NCBI GenBank assembly: GCA_965214495.1
Contig: OZ243958.1
Span: 1,178,001 to 1,242,000 of the forward strand
Direction of reading: 5' to 3'
Length of the DNA: 64,000 nucleotides
Origin: JANQOH01 sp965214495
GTDB taxonomy: Bacteria; Pseudomonadota; Alphaproteobacteria; UBA7887
This document shows, one piece after another, positions 56,101-62,941 of this stretch; positions within the stretch are counted from its first letter, which is position 1; every line of letters starts with the position of its first letter. The notes under the pieces were generated by a model. It did not search any database, was not told where the DNA came from, and worked only from the letters and a program-made list of their open reading frames with translations. The position numbers and the translations under genes were made by a program.

Positions 56101-56334
56101 GTCGACACCGACTACAACGAAGAGAGCTTCTTCGTCCGCCACGCCTATTTCCTGGGCGCGAACGACCCCTACAAAGCGCTCAAAACCACGCTCAAGGCCG
56201 AGATCGACCCGGAAGCCTGGGCGACGCTCAACAGCGACACCTCCCGCCCCTTCCCCCGCCCCGCCTCCGGCCGCATCGCGGTCAAGGTCATCAACCACCT
56301 CGGCGACGAGGCGATGAAGGTGTTTCGGGTGTGA
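53116..56334 (+). CDS. Type III-like DNA adenine methyltransferase (Mod), interrupted by an inserted element in frame
   Basis: A 1072-residue beta-class N6-adenine methyltransferase: DPPYGIKF at ~residue 164 precedes the SAM site LDPTCGSGTTAYV at ~454. It carries the recognition function of the RM system. Two anomalies stand out. The target-recognition part (nt ~53866-54445) is AT-rich, unlike both flanks. From ~residue 820 to 964 the protein reads through a ~434-bp inserted element; the normal Mod C-terminus (INGVDVFHPNTGEV..., FFVRHAYFLGANDPYKALKTTLKAEID) then resumes in the same frame. Whether the product is active with the insert is unknown. Confidence 0.88.
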   Translation: MARTPKKTKRVATLTHDEAARRNIPTAEAQSIMHDEDKTPVRVAYERRNRDLDPQLVWRGKDEQDAVDLVVGAPPLFIQEKVHPKVLIDDLLRDSKRRRDEAASEAPDLFADFNGLPEGAARTEFYRHDANWSNRMILGDSLQAMASLAEREGLRGKVQCIYIDPPYGIKFNSNFQWSTTSRDVKDGKAGHITREPEQVKAFRDTWRDGIHSYLTYLRDRLTVARELLTESGSVFVQIGDENVHRVRALMDEVFGEDNFVSQISFSRSAARGTGTKSLDNVCDYLVWFSRNRGLLKYRQMYRMIEEWSSDRSLNPFLYLESREGARRTIRKSERNDLSVFSSKFRRYRIITLSAQTTSTSSSIYSFQGQSFLPATGRGWKASLQGLYRMALSNRLQVAGSSLNYISYARERPGIPFTNQWTDTAGVADEKHYVVQTSGKILERCILMTTDPGDLVLDPTCGSGTTAYVAEQWGRRWITIDTSRVALALARARIMGARYPWYLLADSPEGRRKEAEITRRASAEAPTRGDIRQGFVYERVPHITLKSIANNAEIDTIWETWQQTLEPLRAQLNAALGQSWKEWEIPREAGDGWPDDATDTHGKWWDARIARQKEIDASIAAKADTEYLYDKPYTDNARVRVAGPFTVESLAPHRMLAVDEDDEVFSQLAEKKLGYGEAADFAAMALEHLKTAGVQQAHREDRIAFSSLAPWPGRYVCAEGRYTEGGGEAGVERRAAVFVGPEFGTVSHPDLVAAAREAADAGFDVLIACAFSYDAHSTEFEKLGRVPVLKARMNADLHMAGDLKNTGKGNLFVIFGEPDIEVVSEKWLVDSSGNRVAPYDIFTLVSGVDGLAEINGLGRERLHADAALSRCREIWDHLADAAGGDLDPGQHRGGTSTADHGGVSTVAWHRAGLPGGTRNLRDFVPEIAADRSGDFGELVERLRRDQQDASCPDAFTIHSPLTTCHYTQVKINGVDVFHPNTGEVRSDGPDGIACWFVDTDYNEESFFVRHAYFLGANDPYKALKTTLKAEIDPEAWATLNSDTSRPFPRPASGRIAVKVINHLGDEAMKVFRV
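53866..54445 (+). other. AT-rich target-recognition segment of mod (probable domain exchange)
   Basis: Base composition changes abruptly inside one open frame. For example 53941-54000 has 18 G/C of 60, while neighbouring parts of mod are about two-thirds G/C. The segment covers the region between the DPPY and SAM-binding motifs, where beta-class enzymes hold the target-recognition domain. Confidence 0.85.
55575..56008 (+). mobile_element. IVS-like element (S23 four-helix-bundle gene with inverted-repeat ends) inside mod
   Basis: About 434 bp bounded by 31-nt imperfect inverted repeats (55575-55605 and 55978-56008; 24 of 31 positions pair, plus some G-U) made of short AGTGG/GTGGATAGT-type units. 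It encodes one four-helix-bundle protein of the family found in 23S rRNA intervening sequences. Known IVSs sit in rRNA and fold as a long stem cut by RNase III; here the same layout lies in a protein gene. The host frame is open across it. Confidence 0.85.
55628..55996 (+). CDS. Four-helix-bundle protein, 23S rRNA intervening-sequence (S23/IVP) family
   Basis: A 122-residue protein of normal family length in frame 2, while mod is read in frame 1. Family hallmarks are SYRELTVWRKSMDLAVNVYTLTRRFP, ERYGITSQMRRAATSIPANIAEGQ.R and EFLQSLGIARGSLAELETFV. The family folds as a pentameric four-helix bundle; relatives act as the Avd protein of diversity-generating retroelements, but no reverse transcriptase is present here. 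ATG 55628 matches the family start; there is no strong ribosome site, so expression is uncertain. The gene ends 12 bp before the end of the element. Confidence 0.87.
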   Translation: MTSLRSYRELTVWRKSMDLAVNVYTLTRRFPAAERYGITSQMRRAATSIPANIAEGQARRTTGEFLQSLGIARGSLAELETFVTLCPRLRLIDQETSANLSSDCAEINKMLHALMRSLSTRH

Positions 56335-56364
56335 AGCGGCCCGCGCCCGGCCGGGAGAGTTCCG

Positions 56365-57357
56365 GTGGCTAGCGCCGAGCAGCTCAAGGCGCTGCTGAAA
56401 TCGCATCTGGAGGGTGACGACGACCGCTTCTTCTCGGTCGCCATGCAGATCGCCGCCCACGAAGCGAAACGCGGCCACGGCAGGCTCGCCGAGGACCTGC
56501 GCGCCTTGATCGATCGGGCCAAGAGCCGGCGGGACGCGGGACCGCCGGTACCGATCGGCCGTCCGCGCGGCGAGTTGGCGAACCTCCTGGAAGCGTCCTG
56601 GCCGAAGGCCCGGCTGGGAGACATGATCCTTGGAAAGAGCCTCTCCGACCAGATCCGGCGGGTCATCCGCGAACAGCGCCACGCAGGGACGATCCTGGAC
56701 CACGGACTCGCGCCGCGGCGCAAGCTGCTGCTGGTGGGGCCGCCCGGCACGGGCAAGACCATGACCGCATCGGTCCTTGCCGGAGAGCTCGGCCTTCCGC
56801 TTCTACAGGTCCGGCTGGATGGTCTCATCACCAGGTTCATGGGAGAGACGGCGGCCAAGCTGAGGCAGATCTTCGACGCCACCGGCCGGACCCGGGGCGT
56901 TTACTTCTTCGACGAGTTCGACGCCATCGGTTCACAGCGCGGTCTCGCCAACGATGTGGGCGAGATCCGCCGGGTGTTGAACAGTTTTCTCCAGATGATC
57001 GAACAAGACCGCTCCCACAGCCTCGTCATCGCGGCGACCAACCATCCCGACCTTCTCGACTCCGCGTTGTTTCGCCGTTTCGACGACGTGCTGCGCTACG
57101 AGCTGCCCGAACCGCCGCAGATCGCAGCGCTTCTCAAGGCGCGTCTCGCGGGCAATGCGGTGAAGCGGGTTCGATGGACGACCCTCGCCGAGACCGCGGC
57201 GGGTTTGAGCTACGCCGAAGTCACGCGCGCCGCGAACGAGGTGCTCAAGGACGCGCTGATCGATCGACGCGCCGGGGTCACGAAAGCGGATATCCGGCTC
57301 ATGCTCGAAGAGCGCAAGTCCATCGCCGACAGGCTGAACGAGACGACTTCGTCGTAA
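56365..57357 (+). CDS. ietA: AAA-family ATPase, IetA-like
   Basis: A 330-residue AAA ATPase. N-terminal helical region (1-85), Walker A VGPPGTGKTMTA (~125), pore-like segment RFMGETAAKLRQIF, Walker B FFDEFDAIGSQR (~180), sensor ATNHPDLLDSALFRRFDD with arginine finger. Paired with a subtilase as in IetA/IetS, described as a plasmid-stability module and as an anti-phage system. The ATPase is thought to restrain or load the protease. GTG 56365 has a ribosome site (GGGAGAG); 30 bp after mod. Confidence 0.82.
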   Translation: MASAEQLKALLKSHLEGDDDRFFSVAMQIAAHEAKRGHGRLAEDLRALIDRAKSRRDAGPPVPIGRPRGELANLLEASWPKARLGDMILGKSLSDQIRRVIREQRHAGTILDHGLAPRRKLLLVGPPGTGKTMTASVLAGELGLPLLQVRLDGLITRFMGETAAKLRQIFDATGRTRGVYFFDEFDAIGSQRGLANDVGEIRRVLNSFLQMIEQDRSHSLVIAATNHPDLLDSALFRRFDDVLRYELPEPPQIAALLKARLAGNAVKRVRWTTLAETAAGLSYAEVTRAANEVLKDALIDRRAGVTKADIRLMLEERKSIADRLNETTSS

Positions 57358-57375
57358 GAGGATCTCGATCCCGAC

Positions 57376-59928
57376 ATGGCGAACGGACGCGGCGAAAGAC
57401 ATCGGCACTTCATCCTCGAAGAAGTGACCGAGACCGAGGCGTATCGATCGCGAGGCGGAGGCAGCCGCTCGACGGTGCCGCCACGGAACCGGATCGAGCA
57501 CGGCGGCGCCCTGCGACAGCAGATCAATGCGCTTGGGGTAAAGGCCGCATCCGCGCGGGACACCCAACGGGCCGCGGGGATCGAAGAGAATTTCGGGCTG
57601 CAAGTCGAGTTCGAGAGCTTTCCCGATATCGCGCTGGCGTTCGAGAGTCTGGCTCGAGAGCGCTGGGGAATCGAGCTGCTGAACGTTCGCCAGGAGGGAG
57701 ACCGCACTAGCGCCACGGTCTTCGTTCCCGATGGGAAGCTCGATCACTTCGAGGGGCTCATTCGCGATTATCTGGCGGAGAGGCGAGACAGCGCCGGACG
57801 GGCCCGCGACAACCAGCGTCTGATCGACGCCATCCAACAGATCCGGGCGGCGAGCCTCCGCGCGCTCTGGACGGACGCTGCCGAAGCGTTCCCCGACGAC
57901 GGCGAGGGGCCGTTCTGGTGGGAAGTGTGGCTGCCGGTTCGTCGACAGCGACAGGCGGTGGTGGCCGCGTTTCGCCAGCGAGCAGAGGCTCAAGGCATGC
58001 GGACGGCGCAAGGAGAGCTGGCGTTTCCGGAGCGTACCGTTCTGCTGGTTCATGCGTCCGCCGAGCAGATGCGGCGCTCCATCGTCACGCTCAACAGCAT
58101 CGCCGAACTGCGGCGCGCCAAAGAGACGGCGGAATTCTTCGATAAAGAGACGGCGGAATTCTTCGATTCCCTGCGCCCGGAAGAACAGGGCGAGTGGCTC
58201 GACGATCTATTGGCCCGAACCCGATTCTCGTCCGATGGGGACGGGGTGCCGTATGTCTGCTTGCTCGATACCGGAGTAAATCGAGGCCATCCACTCCTTT
58301 CCCACGCGCTCACCGCCAACGACCTGCATACCGTCGAGCCCGCTTGGGGGACCGACGATGCCGACGGCCATGGAACGGAGATGGCCGGACTGGCGCTCGC
58401 GGGCAACCTGACGGCACTTCTCGCCGGCAGTAATCCTGTGCAGATCGATCATCGCCTGGAATCCGTGAAACTGCTGCCGCGGGGCGGCGCCGGCGGAACG
58501 AACTCCCGACACCACGGGCTTCTGACGGTGGAGGCCGTGGCCCGGCCCGAGATCACCGCCCCGTCCCGACACAGGGTCTTCGGCATGGCCGTTACGGCCC
58601 GGGACAATCGAGACCGGGGCCGGCCGTCCGCGTGGTCCGCGGCGCTCGACTCGCTGGCGGCGGACGCCGACGGATACGGCGCCAATCCACGCCTGCTGAT
58701 CGTCTCCGCCGGTAACGTCGTGGACCCGAATGCGTGGTCCCGCTATCCGGCGAGCAATGACAGCGACGGGGTGCACGATCCGGCCCAAGCGTGGAATGCG
58801 CTCACCGTCGGCGCCTGCACCGACCTCACACGGATTACCGAGAAGAATGCGACCAGCTACACACCGATCGCGCCGGCGGGCGGGTTGAGCCCGTTCAGCA
58901 CGACGTCGTTGACATGGCAACGGTATTGGCCGCTCAAGCCGGATGTGGTACTCGAAGGCGGCAACGCCGCCAGGGACCCGCTAAGCGCTGTCTGGATGCC
59001 CAGCCTCAACCTGTTGACGACCCATCATCCGGCCACAGGTCGGGATAGACCGCCATGGCCCGCCGACCGACTCCTCACGCCAACGAACGCGACCAGCGCC
59101 GCGACGGCGCTCGCTTCCCGGCTCGCCGCCCAGGTAATGGCGGTCTATCCCGACCTGTGGCCGGAGACCGTTCGCGCCCTGATCGTGCATTCAGCGGAAT
59201 GGACAAGCGCCATGAAGCGTATGTTCCTGCCGAAGAACCGGAACCCGTCGAAGAAGGACCATCAGGATCTGCTGCAGCGCTGCGGGTTCGGCTTGCCGGA
59301 TCTCGACCGCGCGCTTTGGAGCGTCGAGAATTCCCTGACGATGGTCATCCAGGAAGGCCTGCATCCCTTCAAGAGGGAGCCGGGCAAGCGGCCCTCGCTT
59401 CGCGACATGCATCTCCATAACCTGCCCTGGCCGGAGGACATTCTCGAGAGCCTGGGAGAAACGCAGATCGAAATGCGTGTGACGCTTTCCTACTTCATCG
59501 AGCCCAACCCTTCGCAACGGGGTATCGGCTCGCGTTACCGATACGCATCTCACGGCCTTCGTTTCGACGTCAAACGTCCGCTCGAGACGGTCGACGCGTT
59601 CCGCCGCCGGATCAACGTCGCTGCGAGGGACGAAGAAGAAGGAACGCATCGGAGCGGCGGCGATCCGGCGTGGCTGATCGGGCACGGTCGCCACAGAGGC
59701 TCGCTGCACGGGGATATCTGGCGAGGAAGCGCCGCCGACCTGGCAAGCCGGGGGCACATCGCCGTCTATCCCGCGCTGGGTTGGTGGAAAACACGTCACG
59801 CGCTGGAACGATACGACAAGGCGGCGCGCTACGCCCTGGTCATCAGCATCAAGGCGCCGGAGACCGACGTGGATCTGTATGCCGAAGTGGCGAACCGGGT
59901 CGGCATAGCGGTCTCGGTCGAGGCCTGA
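57376..59928 (+). CDS. ietS: S8 subtilisin-like serine protease, IetS-like
   Basis: An 850-residue cytosolic subtilase (no signal peptide). Catalytic triad visible: Asp in VCLLDTGVNRGHP (~residue 297), His in DADGHGTEMAG (~330), Ser in TNATSAATALAS (~571, Ala-Thr-Ser in place of Gly-Thr-Ser). The first 280 residues form a family-specific region containing a perfect 24-bp tandem duplication (58120-58167; KETAEFFD twice). With the upstream ATPase it forms the two-gene IetAS-type defence/toxin-antitoxin module. Confidence 0.85.
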   Translation: MANGRGERHRHFILEEVTETEAYRSRGGGSRSTVPPRNRIEHGGALRQQINALGVKAASARDTQRAAGIEENFGLQVEFESFPDIALAFESLARERWGIELLNVRQEGDRTSATVFVPDGKLDHFEGLIRDYLAERRDSAGRARDNQRLIDAIQQIRAASLRALWTDAAEAFPDDGEGPFWWEVWLPVRRQRQAVVAAFRQRAEAQGMRTAQGELAFPERTVLLVHASAEQMRRSIVTLNSIAELRRAKETAEFFDKETAEFFDSLRPEEQGEWLDDLLARTRFSSDGDGVPYVCLLDTGVNRGHPLLSHALTANDLHTVEPAWGTDDADGHGTEMAGLALAGNLTALLAGSNPVQIDHRLESVKLLPRGGAGGTNSRHHGLLTVEAVARPEITAPSRHRVFGMAVTARDNRDRGRPSAWSAALDSLAADADGYGANPRLLIVSAGNVVDPNAWSRYPASNDSDGVHDPAQAWNALTVGACTDLTRITEKNATSYTPIAPAGGLSPFSTTSLTWQRYWPLKPDVVLEGGNAARDPLSAVWMPSLNLLTTHHPATGRDRPPWPADRLLTPTNATSAATALASRLAAQVMAVYPDLWPETVRALIVHSAEWTSAMKRMFLPKNRNPSKKDHQDLLQRCGFGLPDLDRALWSVENSLTMVIQEGLHPFKREPGKRPSLRDMHLHNLPWPEDILESLGETQIEMRVTLSYFIEPNPSQRGIGSRYRYASHGLRFDVKRPLETVDAFRRRINVAARDEEEGTHRSGGDPAWLIGHGRHRGSLHGDIWRGSAADLASRGHIAVYPALGWWKTRHALERYDKAARYALVISIKAPETDVDLYAEVANRVGIAVSVEA

Positions 59929-59929
59929 G

Positions 59930-62017
59930 ATGCAGTTCCTGATCGCCGACACGTTTACCGACAGCCTTATGAAGCTGACCGGCGACGAGCAGAAGGCCGC
60001 CAAGACCACCGCCTTCGACCTCCAGATGGACGCTTCGGCGCCCGGATTGTCGTTCCACAAGCTCGACGGCGCCAAGGACCGGAACTTCTGGTCGGTGCGG
60101 GTCAATCGGGATATCCGCCTGATCGTGCATCGGACCGCGTCGAGCTTCATGCTCGCTTATGTCGGGCATCACGATGCCGCCTATCGATGGGCGGAGCGGC
60201 GCAAGATCGAGCGGCATCCCAATACCGGGGCGGCCCAGATCGTCGAGATTCGCGAGACGGTGCGCGAGATCGAGATCCCGCGCCACGCCGCGGCGGAAGC
60301 GCCAACCGTCGGGCCCGCCGATTCCAAACCGGCGCTCTTTGCCGACGCTTCCGACGACGAGTTGCTGAGTTACGGCGTTCCCCAAGCATGGCTGGGCGAT
60401 GTCAAAGCCGCCAACGAGGATTCGTTGCTCGACCTGGCCGACCACCTGCCGGCCGAGGCGGCCGAGGCGCTGCTGGAACGCGCGACCGGCGGCGCGCCGC
60501 AGCCGGCGCCCGTGGCCGCCGACGCAGACCCGTTCGCCCACCCAGACGCGCAACGGCGGTTCCGTCTCGTCGAGAACGTCGAGGAGTTGGAACGCGCGCT
60601 CGAATATCCGTGGGAGAAGTGGACCGTCTTCCTGCATCCGGCGCAGCGGCGGCTCGTCAAGGGCGAATATAGCGGACCTGCGCGCGTGTCGGGAGCTGCC
60701 GGCACCGGCAAGACGATCGTCGCGCTTCACCGCGCCGTCCACCTCGCCTGCGCGCATCCCGACTCCCGGGTTCTCCTCACGACCTTTTCCGCCGCCCTTG
60801 CCAACGCGCTCCGCGTGAAGCTCGGACGCTTGATCCACAAGCGGCCGAGCATCGGCGAACGCCTGGAAGTGCATTCGATGGGCGATATCGGACGCCGCCT
60901 CCACGAAGCCAATTTCGGCGCGCCCGCCCTGGCGGCGGACGATTTCGTGCGCGAGCTGATCGATCGGGCGGCCGGTGACGTGGAGGGGCACAAATTCAGC
61001 CCGCATTTCTTGTGGACCGAGTGGAGCCGGGTGGTCGACGCATGGCAGCTCGAGACCTGGGAAGCTTACCGGGATGTCATGCGGCTCGGCCGCAAGACGC
61101 GCTTGGCGGAAACACAACGAGCGGTTCTCTGGTCGATCTTCTCGAAAGTGCGCGATGGTCTCGACGCCAGCGGCCTTCTCACCGAACCCCGCATGTTGCG
61201 CCGCCTGGAGCGGCACTTCAGGGCGGCGAAACAGCCGCCGTTCGAGTTCTGCGTCATCGACGAGGCCCAGGATATCGGCGTGGCGGAACTGCGCTTTCTC
61301 GCGGCCCTCGGCAGCAGCGGGCCCAACCGCCTGTTCTTCGCGGGCGACCTCGGCCAACGGATATTCCGGACGCCGTTCTCGTGGCGGGCATTGGGGATAG
61401 ACGTGCGCGGGCGTTCGCACACCTTGCGCATCAACTACCGGACGTCTCATCAGATCCGGCGGCAGGCGGACCGGTTGCTGCCGAACGCGCTCGCCGACGT
61501 GGACGGCATCACCGAGCGGCGCGGCGACACGCTATCGGTATTCAACGGGCCGAACCCCTGCATCAGGGTTCTGGAATCGACAGACGACGAGGCAGCAGCC
61601 ATCGCCGAATGGCTTGCGGCACGGCTGCAGGACGGCTGCGCGCCGCACGAGATCGGCGTGTTCGTCCGCTCCGGGGCCGAGACGGCGCGGGCGAAGACGG
61701 CCGTCCGTTCGGCGGGGCTGTCCGCGATCGAACTCGACGAGCGATCGGAAGGAGCGTCCGGCGCCGTCGCGGTCGGGACGATGCATCTCGCCAAAGGGTT
61801 GGAGTTCCGCGCGGTGGCGGTCGCGGCGTGCGACGACGAGATCGTGCCGCTGCAATCGAGGATCGAGGACGTCGTCGATGAAGCGGACCTGGAGGACGCT
61901 TACGTAACCGAGCGCCACCTTCTCTACGTCGCGTGCACGCGCGCTCGCGATCACCTTCTGGTCACCGGCGTCGCACCGGCATCCGAGTTCCTCGACGACC
62001 TGCGAATGGAGGAATAG
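59930..62017 (+). CDS. RelE/ParE-like domain fused to a UvrD-type SF1 helicase
   Basis: A 695-residue fusion. Residues 1-95 resemble RelE/YafQ-type toxins (FLIADTFTDSLMKLTGDEQKA.., DRNFWSVRVNRDIRLIVHRT). Residues ~220-690 are an SF1 helicase: SGAAGTGKTIVALHRA (~253), VIDEAQDIGV (~441), LRINYRTSHQIR (~501), GTMHLAKGLEF (~616) and YVACTRARDHLLV (~663). It starts one base after the protease stop, so it is the last gene of the defence operon. The RelE part may sense or cut RNA on ribosomes, or be a plain RNA/DNA-binding module. Whether it belongs to IetAS or is a separate system is open. Confidence 0.85.
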   Translation: MQFLIADTFTDSLMKLTGDEQKAAKTTAFDLQMDASAPGLSFHKLDGAKDRNFWSVRVNRDIRLIVHRTASSFMLAYVGHHDAAYRWAERRKIERHPNTGAAQIVEIRETVREIEIPRHAAAEAPTVGPADSKPALFADASDDELLSYGVPQAWLGDVKAANEDSLLDLADHLPAEAAEALLERATGGAPQPAPVAADADPFAHPDAQRRFRLVENVEELERALEYPWEKWTVFLHPAQRRLVKGEYSGPARVSGAAGTGKTIVALHRAVHLACAHPDSRVLLTTFSAALANALRVKLGRLIHKRPSIGERLEVHSMGDIGRRLHEANFGAPALAADDFVRELIDRAAGDVEGHKFSPHFLWTEWSRVVDAWQLETWEAYRDVMRLGRKTRLAETQRAVLWSIFSKVRDGLDASGLLTEPRMLRRLERHFRAAKQPPFEFCVIDEAQDIGVAELRFLAALGSSGPNRLFFAGDLGQRIFRTPFSWRALGIDVRGRSHTLRINYRTSHQIRRQADRLLPNALADVDGITERRGDTLSVFNGPNPCIRVLESTDDEAAAIAEWLAARLQDGCAPHEIGVFVRSGAETARAKTAVRSAGLSAIELDERSEGASGAVAVGTMHLAKGLEFRAVAVAACDDEIVPLQSRIEDVVDEADLEDAYVTERHLLYVACTRARDHLLVTGVAPASEFLDDLRMEE

Positions 62018-62072
62018 CCGGATCCACGGGGAGAACGTCCCGCAGCGGCTCCGCGACCCTACCTGCCTCCCC

Positions 62073-62180
62073 GGGTGCGCCGGCGTCTCGCCGGCACGTC
62101 CCTGCCCGGCGCGGTATTCTTCTCGAGCACGGGCGGTCGCCCCCGCAGTCGGCCTATGCCGGCGAGACGCCGGCGCACCC
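62073..62180. repeat. Paired REP-like hairpin, right border of defence island
   Basis: Two 24-bp perfect inverted arms (62073-62096 and 62157-62180), each a palindrome, separated by 60 bp. The arms are identical to those at 48182-48253. It lies between the helicase stop and the end of copB, where it may also act as a bidirectional terminator. Confidence 0.9.
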
Positions 62181-62212
62181 GGGGGCGCGAGCGACCCCGC
62201 TGCGCGGCGGCC

Positions 62213-62932
62213 TCAGAAGAAGAGCCGAACGCCGGCCACGAAGGAGAGCGAGTCGACATCCTCGGCATGGCCGCGCGCGCGGGCGGCTGTTTCGAACAGA
62301 TCGCGCTCATACGCAACGCCGATATAAGGCGCGAACTCGCGCAGGAACTCATAGCGCAAACGCAGACCCAGCTCGATATGGGAAAGTCCGGATCCGACCT
62401 CCAATTCGTCGACATCCCGGGCGAAGGCGTCGATCTCCATCGCGGGCTGCAACACCAGGCGCTGCGTGATCAACAGTTCGTATTCGACTTCGAAGCGCGC
62501 TGACAGATCAGCTTCTTCGCTCAGGAAAACGGAAGCGTCCAGCTCGAAGAACTGCGGCGCGAGACCGTGCAAGGCAAGCACGACATGGGTGCGGGACGGT
62601 TCCGGCTCCATGTCGTGGCGAATTCCGGCCTGGGCATCGAAGAAATCGGAGATCAGGCGGCTATACAACAATTGGACCTCGGCTGCCTCAACCGCCTCAC
62701 CAAGTTCGGTCTCGCTTTCGGCCTTGACGAACGCCTTGTCGAAATCGGTGCCGATCCAGCCATGCGCCTTCCAAACGTGGCTGATGTGAGATCCGGAACG
62801 AACCTCGTTCTGGTTCATCTTGAAGAAGGTGAAGATCCGGTCGTCGCCCTCGGCGGCGCGGGCGGAAGATGCAACCAGCGCGGCGAACGCCAGCACCGCC
62901 CCGACAAGGCCTCGCCCCATGCCCCGGCTCAT
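62213..62932 (-). CDS. copB: Copper resistance outer-membrane protein CopB
   Basis: A 239-residue CopB/PcoB. Signal peptide (MGRGLVGAVLAFAALVASSARA), then the family barrel: FKMNQNEVRSG, GWIGTDFDKAFVKAESET, EAAEVQLLYSRLISDFFDAQAGIRHDMEP, GLAPQFFELDASVFLSEEADLSARFEVEYELLITQRLVLQP and a C-terminal aromatic (RLFF). It sits in the outer membrane and helps exclude or bind copper. ATG 62932 is 9 bp after the copA stop. Confidence 0.92.
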   Translation of the reverse strand: MSRGMGRGLVGAVLAFAALVASSARAAEGDDRIFTFFKMNQNEVRSGSHISHVWKAHGWIGTDFDKAFVKAESETELGEAVEAAEVQLLYSRLISDFFDAQAGIRHDMEPEPSRTHVVLALHGLAPQFFELDASVFLSEEADLSARFEVEYELLITQRLVLQPAMEIDAFARDVDELEVGSGLSHIELGLRLRYEFLREFAPYIGVAYERDLFETAARARGHAEDVDSLSFVAGVRLFF

Positions 62933-62941
62933 CGCCCGCGC

